Shown here: in pieces, positions 41,812-50,160 of the stretch
Numbering within the stretch: position 1 is the first letter of the stretch
Layout: the number at the start of each line of letters is the position of its first letter
DNA from: Myxococcales bacterium
GTDB taxonomy: Bacteria > Myxococcota_A > UBA796 > GCA-2862545
Assembly: GCA_019634415.1 (NCBI GenBank)
Contig: JAHQVJ010000100.1
Span: 62,001-126,000, forward strand
Length of the DNA stretch: 64,000 bases
Direction: 5' to 3'
Made by a program: the position numbers and the translations under genes
The notes under the pieces: model-generated
What the model was told of the DNA's origin: nothing
The model's database searches: none
Seen by the model: only the letters and a program-made list of their open reading frames with translations

Positions 41812-42381
41812 CTACCGCTTCAGGCTGTAGGTGCCGGTGAACGCTGCCGCGATGTGACCGGCCTCGTCCAGCAGCCACGGCAGCTTGGGGGCGTGTCGCG
41901 GCGGCACGCGCACGTGAGCAACGCGCTCGTGGGTGCCGAACACCCAGTCCCAGAGGGGCGAGGTCACGCCGTGGTTGGTGGCTGGGTTGCCGAAGTGGTG
42001 GTGCAGGTGGTGCCGTCGTGCCCAGGCGCCGTAGCCGTTCAGCGGTGCCGCGACGTGGATCCGGCGATGGAGCAGCTCATAGCCGAGCCAGCCGCCCACG
42101 ATCCCGCCCACGTAGGCCAGCGCCGTGCCTCCGCCACCCAGAGCCCAGCCCGCGAGCGCGAGCGGCGTCAGCACCGCCGCAGCCAGCCGAAGCTTCGACG
42201 ACCACGGGGCGAACCAGCTGACCTCCTTGTGGTGGCGCGTGTGCTCCCGGGCTGCTGCCCGTCCCCACATACCGTGGTGGAACACGTAGCGATGGAGCCC
42301 GTACTCGAGCAGCGTCCAGGTGAGCAGGCCGAGGACCAGCGGGATCCATGGATGCAAGACGATCATGCGCCATGATGACAT
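41812..42381 (-). CDS. fatty-acid-hydroxylase-superfamily membrane protein
   Basis: 189 aa from ATG 42381 (MSSWRMIVLHPWIP); ATG 42366 is also possible, and neither has a clear SD. Four membrane segments and the di-iron His clusters of the fatty acid hydroxylase/sterol desaturase superfamily are intact: HRYVFHH, HTRHHKEVS, HRRIHV and RHHLHHHFG, with NHGVTSPLWDWVFGT near the end. These enzymes hydroxylate or desaturate membrane lipids with O2. It sits 14 bp after the DUF1592-type gene and 53 bp before DUF1501 in a minus-strand run that also encodes a globin. Confidence 0.83.
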   Translation of the reverse strand: MSSWRMIVLHPWIPLVLGLLTWTLLEYGLHRYVFHHGMWGRAAAREHTRHHKEVSWFAPWSSKLRLAAAVLTPLALAGWALGGGGTALAYVGGIVGGWLGYELLHRRIHVAAPLNGYGAWARRHHLHHHFGNPATNHGVTSPLWDWVFGTHERVAHVRVPPRHAPKLPWLLDEAGHIAAAFTGTYSLKR

Positions 42382-42395
42382 GGGGAGGGCGACCG

Positions 42396-44126
42396 TCAGT
42401 AGTGCAGGAACTGCGGATCGCGCAGCAGCGCCCAGATCACCAGGCGCCACGCGTCCTCGGCGTTGCCCGAGCGCGCGATCTCGCCGTCGAACAGGGCCAG
42501 CAGCCCCTCCGTGTCGGCCTTGTCGGGAGGCGCGTGCAGGAAGTGCTCGAAGAGCCCCTCGATCTGTGCGAGCACCATGTCACCTCGCTCCTCCGTGCCC
42601 TGCACCTCCGTCAGGAAGAGCCGATCCGCCATGGGCCGATCCAGCTCCCGCTGCACTGCCGCCTGCGCGATCTCGGCGGCGATCCGACTCCAGGCCATGC
42701 TGCGGATCGGCGTGGAGGTGAGCACCGGATCGAGGTTGTAGGCCCCGTCCACGCCACCCAGCATCGACAGGTAGCCGTACTGCTCGGTGACCACGAGGTC
42801 TACGATGCCCAGGCAGTAGGGCTCGCAGGGCAGGGCCTGGGGGGAGGCCAGATACGCTTCGCCGGTGACCGCCCGCAGCGTGCGCGCCAGCTGCTCGGGG
42901 CGCACCAGCTGCAGCCCTGCTGCCCACTGCTCGTCGGTGCTCTGCCGGCGCTGCAGCACCTGCGACAGCACGATGTCGCGCACCAGCCCCTTGGCGTCGA
43001 GATCGCTCGCGCGGAAGGGGGCCTCGAAGGTCGCTACCACGTCGTCGGGCACCTCGTGCACCGAGGTCTGGGTGAAGTAGCTCACGAAGCGCCGCACGCT
43101 GCAGGTCACGAAGCGTGGATCGGCCGCGAAGGCGGCCCCCAGATCCTCCAGATCCTCCACCGGCTGCCCGTAGAAGCCCGGGGGCCGCAGCCCGAAGCTG
43201 CGCCACAGGTCCTCGTTCTCGGTGTGGTACGTGGTGATCGGGTAGCAGGCGTCGTTGCCGCGCACGAACCCGTCCTCGGGGGCGGCAGGGACCACGCCCG
43301 GTCCGCAGCCCGAGGCGAAGGCAGCCTGGATGGTGGTGCCCGGCAGGTCCCGCTTGAAGCCGAAGAAGGTGCTCGCGATGGGGTCGAGCGTCTGGTGGCA
43401 GCCCACGCAGGTGTCGATCTCGAGCAGGGCGTTGGCCACGGTGGAGGGATCGTCCCACAGCGGCAGATCCACCTGGGAGATGTCGAGCGGCCGGTCCGAC
43501 ACTGCGTCGCAGAGCAGCACCTTGGTGAGCAGGTTCGAGCGGCCGCGGTTGAAGTCCTGGGCCACCGAGCCGTGGCGGCGCCACAGCTGGGTGCTCGAGA
43601 GGATCCCCGCCTTGGGCCGCCCGTCCACCCACTCCGAGCGCTGCCACTCGCCCGCCGCCGGATCGAAGGGCACGCCGTAGGCGTCCGACAGGATGCGGTC
43701 CGTCATCATCCAGTCGGCGGTCACGATCTCGGTGTAGGGCGCACCGCTGCGCACCACCTCCTCCACCAGGCGCACGGGCGCGTCGGCGCGGGACTGGTTC
43801 ACGGCGGACATGGAGGTGCCCTCGAGCCTGCCCAGGGCGGGCATCCAGTTGGCACTCTGCCCGTCGTCGCGCACGGCCAGCTGCTCGGCGTGCATGTCGC
43901 GGAGGGTGGCGCCGAACTCCTCCGAGTCGAGCCACTCGTCCACCAGCGCCTCGAGTGCCCGCTCGCTGCGGGTGCCCTGTGCGCGCTCGGCAGGGGTGGG
44001 GGGGATCCCCCGTAGCGCCATCGACACCCGAACCGTGCGCTCGGCGTCGCTGAGGGTGGCGTCGCCGCGGCCCCCGCAGCCGGCCGCGAGCAACAGGAAG
44101 AGGCTGGCTGTGCGTGCGCGTCCCAT
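42396..44126 (-). CDS. DUF1592/DUF1588-type lipoprotein with CxxCH motif
   Basis: 576 aa from ATG 44126; signal MGRARTASLFLLLAAGCGGRG. A helical N-terminal half contains LVDEWLDSEEFGATLRDMHAEQLAV (DUF1592-like). A CxxCH heme-type motif follows in ALLEIDTCVGCHQTLDPIASTFFGFKRDLPG, the DUF1588 pattern, then helices ending RLVIWALLRDPQFLHY, a typical family terminus. It probably works with the DUF1501 protein of the same run in the envelope. The function of this pair is unestablished. No strong SD. The ORF to 44657 includes a shadow extension. Confidence 0.8.
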   Translation of the reverse strand: MGRARTASLFLLLAAGCGGRGDATLSDAERTVRVSMALRGIPPTPAERAQGTRSERALEALVDEWLDSEEFGATLRDMHAEQLAVRDDGQSANWMPALGRLEGTSMSAVNQSRADAPVRLVEEVVRSGAPYTEIVTADWMMTDRILSDAYGVPFDPAAGEWQRSEWVDGRPKAGILSSTQLWRRHGSVAQDFNRGRSNLLTKVLLCDAVSDRPLDISQVDLPLWDDPSTVANALLEIDTCVGCHQTLDPIASTFFGFKRDLPGTTIQAAFASGCGPGVVPAAPEDGFVRGNDACYPITTYHTENEDLWRSFGLRPPGFYGQPVEDLEDLGAAFAADPRFVTCSVRRFVSYFTQTSVHEVPDDVVATFEAPFRASDLDAKGLVRDIVLSQVLQRRQSTDEQWAAGLQLVRPEQLARTLRAVTGEAYLASPQALPCEPYCLGIVDLVVTEQYGYLSMLGGVDGAYNLDPVLTSTPIRSMAWSRIAAEIAQAAVQRELDRPMADRLFLTEVQGTEERGDMVLAQIEGLFEHFLHAPPDKADTEGLLALFDGEIARSGNAEDAWRLVIWALLRDPQFLHY

Positions 44127-44170
44127 GGGGGCGTAGGGTAGCATCGGCCGCGCCGAGTCGCTGCCCTGCG

Positions 44171-44605
44171 TCAGCGCACCACCAACACCGGGATCGGGGC
44201 GTGCCGCACCACGCGCTCCGCCACCGAGCCGATCAGGATCTGCGACAGGCCCGTGCGCCCGTGGGTGCTCACCACCACCATCTCGTAGCCGTTGTCGGCC
44301 TCGGTACAGATGGCGTCCGCCGGTGCTCCGCGCCGCAGCAGGATGCGCCCCCGGCAGTCCTCGGGCACGTGGGCCTCCATCAGCTGCTGCAGATCCCGCA
44401 AGGCGCTGACCTCCTCGCCCTGCCGGATCTTGGCGAGCACCTCGGCGGGCGCATGGGCCTGGGCGTGGGCCGGCAGGCTGCCGAGCATCACGTGCAGCAG
44501 ATCCACCTTCGTGGCAGAGCCTTGGGCTACGCGCACCGCATACTCCAGTGTGCGCTGGGTCAGCTGCGAGAAGTCCACGGCCACGAGCAGGGGTTGGGCG
44601 TCCAT
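44171..44605 (-). CDS. universal stress protein (UspA family)
   Basis: 144 aa from ATG 44605. The ATP-binding Usp pattern is complete: LLVAVDFSQLTQRTLEYAVRVAQG at the start and VVVSTHGRTGLSQILIGSVAERVVRHAPIPVLVVR at the end (GxxG and GS of the nucleotide loop). Cytoplasmic stress protein; a regulatory rather than catalytic role is usual. First gene of the minus-strand run toward the globin operon, 44 bp before the DUF1592-type gene. A perfect palindrome (44616-44632) separates it from the divergent thioredoxin gene. Confidence 0.9.
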   Translation of the reverse strand: MDAQPLLVAVDFSQLTQRTLEYAVRVAQGSATKVDLLHVMLGSLPAHAQAHAPAEVLAKIRQGEEVSALRDLQQLMEAHVPEDCRGRILLRRGAPADAICTEADNGYEMVVVSTHGRTGLSQILIGSVAERVVRHAPIPVLVVR

Positions 44606-44615
44606 GTTGGGAGTG

Positions 44616-44632
44616 TACCCTCGGTGAGGGTA
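44616..44632. promoter_or_regulatory. perfect palindrome between the divergent uspA and tlpA-like genes
   Basis: TACCCTC-GGT-GAGGGTA, a 7-3-7 inverted repeat, lies 10 bp from each start codon. Placement in a 36-bp divergent gap makes it a likely operator for a dimeric repressor or activator. The regulator is unknown. It could instead be a hairpin in either leader. Confidence 0.45.
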
Positions 44633-44641
44633 TGTACGGGC

Positions 44642-45184
44642 ATGACCGACGCAGCACCCAGCACGCCGTCCTCCTGGACCTTCCTTCGCGGCCTGGCCCG
44701 CGATTGGGGCATCGCCGCGATCGTGGTGGTGGTGGTGTTCATGGGCTACAACCTGTTGTTTCCTCCGAGGCCACCGGGGCTCGGGCCCGCGCCCGACTTC
44801 ACCCTGAACAACCTCGAGGGCCAGCAGGTGACGCTGTCGAGCGTGGATTCCGATCTGGTGGTGCTCAACTTCTGGTTCACCACGTGTCCGCCCTGTCGCG
44901 CCGAGATCCCGGAGCTCACGGCCTTCGCCAGGGACAACCCCGACATCGAGCTGTACGGCGTGAGCACCGACGTGAACATGCCGCCGGGGCGGCTGCAGCG
45001 CGAGTCCCACAAGCTGGGCATCCGCTACCCGGTGCTCCACGACGTGCGCGCCGACGTGGCCCGTCGCTACGGCGTCTCGGTGTTCCCCACCACCCTGGTC
45101 ATCCGCGACATGCAGATCGTGCAAGCCCGGGTGGGCATCGTGAACCGCGAGCAGCTCGACGAGATGGTGGCCGCTTCCCGGTAA
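44642..45184 (+). CDS. TlpA/ResA-like thiol-disulfide protein, membrane anchored
   Basis: 180 aa. One N-terminal membrane segment (WGIAAIVVVVVFMGYNLLF) is followed by a periplasmic thioredoxin domain with the redox pair WFTTCPPCRAEIPEL, and cis-Pro region VFPTTLVIRD. Such proteins reduce apocytochrome c cysteines or other periplasmic disulfides, which fits the several CxxCH-bearing neighbours, though no heme lyase is nearby. It is divergent from uspA. ORF-track start 44114 is a shadow. A 21-bp gap precedes the convergent PspC gene. Confidence 0.87.
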   Translation: MTDAAPSTPSSWTFLRGLARDWGIAAIVVVVVFMGYNLLFPPRPPGLGPAPDFTLNNLEGQQVTLSSVDSDLVVLNFWFTTCPPCRAEIPELTAFARDNPDIELYGVSTDVNMPPGRLQRESHKLGIRYPVLHDVRADVARRYGVSVFPTTLVIRDMQIVQARVGIVNREQLDEMVAASR

Positions 45185-45205
45185 ACGGGCCTGACCGTCA
45201 CTGGC

Positions 45206-45964
45206 CTATTTGCGCTCGAGCAGCTCCTGCAGCTCTTGGCGCTCGTCCGTCAGCGCCGCCAGATCCTGGGTGTGCTGCAGTATGCGTCGCTGGGCGCGCC
45301 GCGTCTCCTCCACCAGCGTGGTCCACCCGTCATCCTGGGGAGGGGGAGGCAGCCGCAGCAGCGCTCCGTCCTTCAGGTGCAGGGTGACGCCGCTCGGATG
45401 CTCCACCAGGTCTTCGATCTCGCCCAGCTCGATGCGCTTGCCGGAGCGCATGGGGCGCTCCAACCACAGCGCCCCTTCGGTCAGGGTGACGCTGTAGGGG
45501 CGGGGGAAGAGCGCGGCCAGCACCATGCCGAGGCCCAACGGCCAAGAGAAGGTGAACAGGGCCATCAGCACGCCGAACAGCGTCTCCGCGAGCGCGGGCA
45601 TGCCCGACAAGTACACCGCCCCAACCACGAGCGCCGCCAGCTGCAGCACGAGGAACGCGCCGCCCACCAGCGAGCCCAGCCAGGTGAACGCCGACACCGA
45701 GTAGGGGACGGTGGCCGCCTTCCAGGTGACGCGCAGGCTGTTGGCGCCCCAGGTCACGTCCAGCGCCGGTTGTGCGTCGTCCTCGGGTACCGTGGCTGCT
45801 GCGAGCACGTAGCCAACGAGCACCGGGGTGCTCATGAAGACCAGCAGCACCACCGCGCCGATACGCACCAAGCCGACGTCCACGTCCAGGTACTTCGCGA
45901 TCCCCGCGCACACGCCCGAGATCTGACGATCCGAGGTCGAGCGTCGCAGGGATCTGTCTGCCAT
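45206..45964 (-). CDS. PspC-domain membrane protein
   Basis: 252 aa from ATG 45964, which shares a base with the upstream stop (TGATG). Residues about 4-62 are a PspC domain: LRRSTSDRQISGVCAGIAKYLDVDVGLVRIGAVVLLVFMSTPVLVGYVLAAATVPED. Two or three further membrane segments, a soluble domain (LTEGALWLERPMRSGKRIELGEIEDLVEHPSGVTLHLKDGALLRL) and a coiled-coil tail (TRRAQRRILQHTQDLAALTDERQELQELLERK) follow. PspC senses envelope stress in some bacteria. No pspA is present here. Confidence 0.82.
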   Translation of the reverse strand: MADRSLRRSTSDRQISGVCAGIAKYLDVDVGLVRIGAVVLLVFMSTPVLVGYVLAAATVPEDDAQPALDVTWGANSLRVTWKAATVPYSVSAFTWLGSLVGGAFLVLQLAALVVGAVYLSGMPALAETLFGVLMALFTFSWPLGLGMVLAALFPRPYSVTLTEGALWLERPMRSGKRIELGEIEDLVEHPSGVTLHLKDGALLRLPPPPQDDGWTTLVEETRRAQRRILQHTQDLAALTDERQELQELLERK

Positions 45965-47517
45965 CACCACAGGCCGTTGAAGGTGAAGTAGGCCGACACC
46001 GCAGCCACGGCGCCGATGATTCCCATTGCGTCGGCGGTGAGGGCGGCCGCCATCCCGTGGCGGATCCGATTCACCTGGACGGCTCCGAAGTACACCGCGA
46101 GCACGTAGAAGGTGGTCTCCGTGGATCCCTGTAGCGTGCTCACGATGTAGCCGATGTAGGTGTCGGCTCCGTGATCCTCCATGATGGCGATCATGATGCC
46201 GTTCGCGCCGGAGCCCGACAGCGGACGCAGCAAGGCCATGGGCAGCGCCTCGGCCGGCATGCCCAGCTGCATGGTGTAGCTGCCCACCGCGTTCACGAAC
46301 AAGTCGATGGCGCCTGCACCGTCGAGCATGCCCACGGCGGCGAGGATGGCCACCAGGTACGGCACGATGCGCACGGCCACTTCCCAGCCTTCCTTCGCAC
46401 CCTCCACGAAGGCCTCGTAGACAGCCACGCCCTTCACCGCGCCGAAGGTCATGAAGCCCACCACGATCATCGGCACGAGCCACGGCCCGATGGCATCTCC
46501 GTAGATCAGGGTGACGGGCACCATGGCCAACAGCCCCGCCAGGGCGGTCAGGGAGACCCACAGCGGGTAGGCGTCGTCGTCGTCGGTCGCGACGTGTGCC
46601 GGATCGGGGGTCACGGTGCCCTGGGGAGCGGGACTGAACCGCTGGTAGACCTTGGCGGCGATGATCGCGGTGCTGGTGGACAGGATCGTGGCCGCGAGGG
46701 TGGTGGGGAGGATGCCGGCGGCGTTGGTGGAGCCCAGGGCCTCTCGAATGGCGATGACGCCCGTGGGCAGCAGCGTGACGGAGCTCGTGTTGATGGCCAG
46801 GAACAGACACATGGCGTTGGTGGCCGTGCCCTTCTCCGGGTTGAGCTTGTCGAGCTCCTGCATGGCCTTGATCCCGAAGGGCGTGGCGGCGTTGCCCAGC
46901 CCCAGCGCGTTGGCCGACATGTTCAGGATCATCGCCCCCATGGCCGGGTGGTTGGGGGGCACGTCGGGGAACAGGGTGACCATCAGCGGCCGCAACAGCT
47001 TGGCGATGATCTTCATCGCGCCGGCCACCTCGGCCACCTTCATCAGCCCCAGGAAGAAGGCCATGGCACCGATCAGCGGGATGATCACCGACAGGATGGC
47101 CTTCTTCGCCCCGCTGAACAGCCCGTCGTTGAAGCGCTTGATGGCGCTGGTCTCCCCGACCGTGAAGTCACCCACCGTCTCGAGCTGGGTGACCACGGCT
47201 TCCGCCGTGAGGTCGGGTCCCGCCTCACCCAGCGCCCGGGTGAGCGCAGCACCGAGATCGCCCTGGCCGCCGCTGTGCTCGATGCGCTCCACGACGTCGT
47301 CGACGCCGCGCTTCTCGCCCAGATCCGTGACCCGTCGCTGCAGGAAGGCCGCCATCTCTGCCGGCGCGACCTGACCCCGAGCTTCGATCTCGGCTGCCAC
47401 GGTCTCGACCAAGGTCTCGCGATCCGCCGGCTTCAGGGGGACCGCCGGATCCGAGAGCGTGAGGAACGCGGCCACGAGGAAGGCCACGAGGATCATCAGA
47501 TAGAAGATGCGATTCAT
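45964..47517 (-). CDS. SpmA-SpmB fused nucleoside-recognition membrane protein
   Basis: 517 aa from ATG 47517. After a membrane anchor and a helical charged stretch (about residues 30-130), two SpmA/SpmB-type gates appear in one chain: SVIIPLIGAMAFFLGLMKVAEVAGAM...LFPDVPPNHPAMGAMILNMSANALGLGNAATPFGIKAM, and EGAKEGWEVAVRIVPYLVAILAAVGMLDGAG...RPLSGSGANGIMIAIMEDHGADTYIG. In Bacillus the two are separate spore-maturation proteins; fused forms are common in Gram-negative bacteria and do not imply sporulation. The solute is unknown. Confidence 0.88.
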   Translation of the reverse strand: MNRIFYLMILVAFLVAAFLTLSDPAVPLKPADRETLVETVAAEIEARGQVAPAEMAAFLQRRVTDLGEKRGVDDVVERIEHSGGQGDLGAALTRALGEAGPDLTAEAVVTQLETVGDFTVGETSAIKRFNDGLFSGAKKAILSVIIPLIGAMAFFLGLMKVAEVAGAMKIIAKLLRPLMVTLFPDVPPNHPAMGAMILNMSANALGLGNAATPFGIKAMQELDKLNPEKGTATNAMCLFLAINTSSVTLLPTGVIAIREALGSTNAAGILPTTLAATILSTSTAIIAAKVYQRFSPAPQGTVTPDPAHVATDDDDAYPLWVSLTALAGLLAMVPVTLIYGDAIGPWLVPMIVVGFMTFGAVKGVAVYEAFVEGAKEGWEVAVRIVPYLVAILAAVGMLDGAGAIDLFVNAVGSYTMQLGMPAEALPMALLRPLSGSGANGIMIAIMEDHGADTYIGYIVSTLQGSTETTFYVLAVYFGAVQVNRIRHGMAAALTADAMGIIGAVAAVSAYFTFNGLW

Positions 47518-48146
47518 GTCGGTTCCTGTTCTCGGCCCGAGTCGTCGCCCAGGTGACGACGGAGGAAGGCATGGATGGCGGAGAGCACGTCGGCGTCTTC
47601 GTCCTCTTGGGTGCGTCCGGTCTGCTTGGTGTGGGTCTTGGTGACCTGCAGGCTGTGGTCTCCGGTCTGCACGACGTGCAACTCGGAGGCCGCCTTCATC
47701 TGATCCCGCACATCGGCCAGCAACGGCAGCGGGCACAGCTTGTCGCGCGTGCCCTGCACGAACAGGATCGGGGTGGACAGGTCGCGGAGCACCTGGTCCC
47801 GCAGCTTGTCGGGGTTCCCGCCTCCGGCCAGCGGATAGCCGAAGCACACCAGCGCATCCACGGGGTGCTCGAGGGAGACGTGGCAGCCCACCCGCGACCC
47901 CATGGACTTACCCATCAGCACCATGCGCGAGTCGGGGTGGGCCTCCCGCAGGGCGGCGAGCTGCGCTGCGTGGTGGGCCACCAGCACGGGCATCCGATCC
48001 GGTCCGCCACGCCCTCGCTGCTGGTAGGGGTAGTCGAAGGGGGCCACGGGGCCGAGGGTGCCCAGGGCCGTGGCCCATGCCACCATCCAGTCCGAGCTGG
48101 ACGGCTTCCCGGCGCCCGGGGCGAACAGGATCGCGGGTGACGTCAT
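47514..48146 (-). CDS. KANL3/Tex30-type alpha/beta hydrolase
   Basis: 210 aa from ATG 48146. Alpha/beta hydrolase features: LFAPGAGKPSSSDWM (oxyanion region), VLMGKSMGSRVGCHV (nucleophile elbow GxSxG with Ser), a later acid in ILFVQGTRDKLCP and the catalytic His in TGDHSLQV. This is the small family with the KANL3/Tex30 fold, of uncertain substrate and probably cytoplasmic. First gene of a three-gene set with the Spm fusion (4-bp overlap) and PspC (1-bp overlap). Confidence 0.85.
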   Translation of the reverse strand: MTSPAILFAPGAGKPSSSDWMVAWATALGTLGPVAPFDYPYQQRGRGGPDRMPVLVAHHAAQLAALREAHPDSRMVLMGKSMGSRVGCHVSLEHPVDALVCFGYPLAGGGNPDKLRDQVLRDLSTPILFVQGTRDKLCPLPLLADVRDQMKAASELHVVQTGDHSLQVTKTHTKQTGRTQEDEDADVLSAIHAFLRRHLGDDSGREQEPT

Positions 48147-48169
48147 GGCCGCCACCCTACCGCAGCCGA

Positions 48170-49303
48170 TCACCCTCCATCGCACTCCTGCAGGTAGAGC
48201 GCGAACCGGGCGTAGGCCACGTAGGTCGGATCGCAGACCGATCCGATCGTCCGGCAGAATCCCTCCGAGCACACCTGCCCATCGGGGCACGGCACGTCTC
48301 CGCAGCGCTGCTCCGTCCGGCAGTCCACTGGAGCCGCGTCGAGGCATGGCGGATGGTGGCACCCGAAGTTGAACTTGCTCGTCCCGCCGTGTGCCACGCC
48401 CGTGCCCGTGGACACCGAGCTCAACGAGATCCCCGGTCCGTGGATCTGGGTGGGGGTGAAGTCCTCGAGCAGAGGCTTGGTGAGCAGGGGGGAGTCCAGG
48501 GGCGAGCTGGTGCTCACGAGCCCCAAGGCCACCACGTTGTACATCGTGTTGAGTCCGATCTGGCGGTGCTCGGCGTCGGACCACTGCAGCGCTCCCGTCG
48601 TCCCCTCGAAGAAGTGGGGTGCCAGCAGGGGACCCGGTGCGTAGCAGGTGCCCTCCTCACAGATCTGCTGGAGCTCGCAGTCCTCGGTGGTCTCGCAGGG
48701 CCCGAACGTGCCTTGCTCCTGGCCGACGTCCGAGTGGCAGATCAGGCAGCGCCCTCGATCCACGATCACCGAGTCCCAGAACACCCCGAGCAGATCCTCC
48801 TCGGAGCAGTCTCCGATGGGCGTTCGACCAGTGGAGGCCGCCCCCGTTCCCGCAGCGCAGGCGTCCTCCACGCTTCCGCAGACCTCCTCGTGGCAGCTGG
48901 CATTCCAGCGAATCCAGGCCTCCATGGCTGATGCCTCGGCCTCCACGTCGAACACCGACGACTGCGGGTCCCCCATGCGGATCTGGGCGAGGATCGTGCT
49001 GCTCGACGGGTCGTCGGCGTCGACCACGCCGAGCTGCTCCATGCAGGCGAAGGTCTCACACGGGGTGTCCTGCACGTACAGGCCCAGATCCACCCCCGTC
49101 ATGTGGCACTGACCGCAGCTCGTCGCAGTGGTGCCCGACACGAAGGGCTCCACGTAGCGCCCGTAGCTCGTCGCGAGGTCCTCCTCGGTGCACTGAAGCG
49201 CGGCTGTGTCCACGATGGGCGGATCTGGCCCCCTGTCGACCACTGTGGCCGCCCCACGACAGGCCACACCCACCAACGCAGCGACCAAGCCGATCCATCT
49301 CAT
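48170..49303 (-). CDS. lipoprotein with multiple CxxCH motifs
   Basis: 377 aa from ATG 49303 (AGGAGG five bases before); signal MRWIGLVAALVGVACRG. Heme-attachment-type motifs: TSCGQCHMTG and CLICHSDVG, plus FGCHHPPC, which is not a standard CxxCH. Between them are paired disulfide modules (CETTEDCELQQICEEGTCYAPG, CGDVPCPDGQVCSEGFCRT) frequent in Myxococcota surface proteins. It is likely a periplasmic or surface c-type cytochrome-like protein; the electron partner is unknown. The palindrome 49315-49332 lies directly upstream. Confidence 0.8.
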   Translation of the reverse strand: MRWIGLVAALVGVACRGAATVVDRGPDPPIVDTAALQCTEEDLATSYGRYVEPFVSGTTATSCGQCHMTGVDLGLYVQDTPCETFACMEQLGVVDADDPSSSTILAQIRMGDPQSSVFDVEAEASAMEAWIRWNASCHEEVCGSVEDACAAGTGAASTGRTPIGDCSEEDLLGVFWDSVIVDRGRCLICHSDVGQEQGTFGPCETTEDCELQQICEEGTCYAPGPLLAPHFFEGTTGALQWSDAEHRQIGLNTMYNVVALGLVSTSSPLDSPLLTKPLLEDFTPTQIHGPGISLSSVSTGTGVAHGGTSKFNFGCHHPPCLDAAPVDCRTEQRCGDVPCPDGQVCSEGFCRTIGSVCDPTYVAYARFALYLQECDGG

Positions 49304-49314
49304 GCGTCCTCCTG

Positions 49315-49332
49315 TACGCAACTTTTTGCGTA
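49315..49332. promoter_or_regulatory. perfect palindrome beside the SD of the CxxCH lipoprotein
   Basis: TACGCAA-CTTT-TTGCGTA, a 7-4-7 perfect inverted repeat ending one base before the AGGAGG of the 49303 gene. AT-rich for this genome. Together with the inverted 49375-49388 element it brackets the divergent promoter region of the 49303 and 49420 genes, which makes it a good operator candidate. Confidence 0.5.
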
Positions 49333-49374
49333 TGTGCGATGATAGATCAGCTTTCTCTGTGGTGTGGGATGAAT

Positions 49375-49388
49375 GCGCAGAAAGTTGC
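49375..49388. promoter_or_regulatory. inverted partner of the 49318-49331 element
   Basis: gcgcagaaagttgc is the reverse complement of gcaactttctgcgc, which matches gcaactttttgcgt at 49318-49331 in 12 of 14 bases. The two half-sites lie 43 bp apart in opposite orientation between divergent genes, one of which encodes an HTH-like protein. Autoregulation is a reasonable inference. Confidence 0.4.
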
Positions 49389-49419
49389 TTGTCCTGTGGG
49401 ATGGGCGTAGGATGGGTTC

Positions 49420-50160
49420 GTGGCCGAGTCCGACGCCGGTGCCTTCCTAGAGCTCAAGCAGCGGGTCGTGTACTCGCTGCTGCGGGCCGCCACGCGTACT
49501 GCTCTGCGACTGCGCATGCCCCTGAAGCAGCTCACCGAGCTGGTGCAGATGGCCTACTTCCAGGAGGCGCGAGAGCAGCATGGTCTGCAGCTCGAGGCCA
49601 TCGCGCAGCTGTTCGGGCGATCCCTGCGCACCGTCAGTTCGCTGCATCGTCGCTACCGAGGGGACTTCTTCGCACCCGAGCGTGAGGTGTCGCTGCGCAG
49701 GGCGGTGGCTGCTCTCGTCAACGAGTCTCCCGCCACGGACGAGCGACTGGCTGCTGCCTTCGCCCACATCCCGGAGGCGCAGCTCGCCGCGGCGCTGTCG
49801 GATCTGGAGCAGCAGCGTGTGCTGCATCGTCGCCAGGGCACGTGGCATCGCAACCCCGATGCCCATGACTTCTCGGGCAACGACTGGCGGCGACGGGTGG
49901 ATGGACTGAATCGTCAGCTGGACGTGCTCGCCGAGGCTGTATGGCACCGCATCGTGGTGGACGACGCCGAGCCGGCACTGGCCCGGACCTATGTGTTCCG
50001 GGGGTCCGACGAGGACGTGCAGCAGCTGCTGGCGCGGCTCGATCAGCTGGCGCAGTCTGGCGCCATCGAGTCCGACGATCGGGTGGACGCCACCGGTCGC
50101 GGGCGTCGCTTCGGCGTCACCTTTGCTGCGGGACCCATGCCTGTCGAGGAGTCGTCATGA
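49420..50160 (+). CDS. DUF6502-like regulatory protein
   Basis: 246 aa from GTG 49420 (aggatggg upstream). The N-terminal ~90 residues read VYSLLRAATRTALRLRMPLKQLTELVQMAYFQEAREQHGLQLEAIAQLFGRSLRTVSSLHRRY, close to the DUF6502 pattern (rrl.R.llrl.i....f.elvk..y...A, then an HTH with TVSxL). The middle may be a second wHTH, AALSDLEQQRVLHRRQGTW. The last part is helical. It is most likely DNA-binding, acting on the paired sites upstream; this is inference. It overlaps the next gene by 4 bp (ATGA). Confidence 0.6.
   Translation: MAESDAGAFLELKQRVVYSLLRAATRTALRLRMPLKQLTELVQMAYFQEAREQHGLQLEAIAQLFGRSLRTVSSLHRRYRGDFFAPEREVSLRRAVAALVNESPATDERLAAAFAHIPEAQLAAALSDLEQQRVLHRRQGTWHRNPDAHDFSGNDWRRRVDGLNRQLDVLAEAVWHRIVVDDAEPALARTYVFRGSDEDVQQLLARLDQLAQSGAIESDDRVDATGRGRRFGVTFAAGPMPVEESS

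Noticed and set aside
45964-47517. Sporulation locus, from SpmA/SpmB similarity
   Set aside because: Fused Spm-type permease-like proteins are widespread in non-spore-formers, and no other sporulation gene is present.
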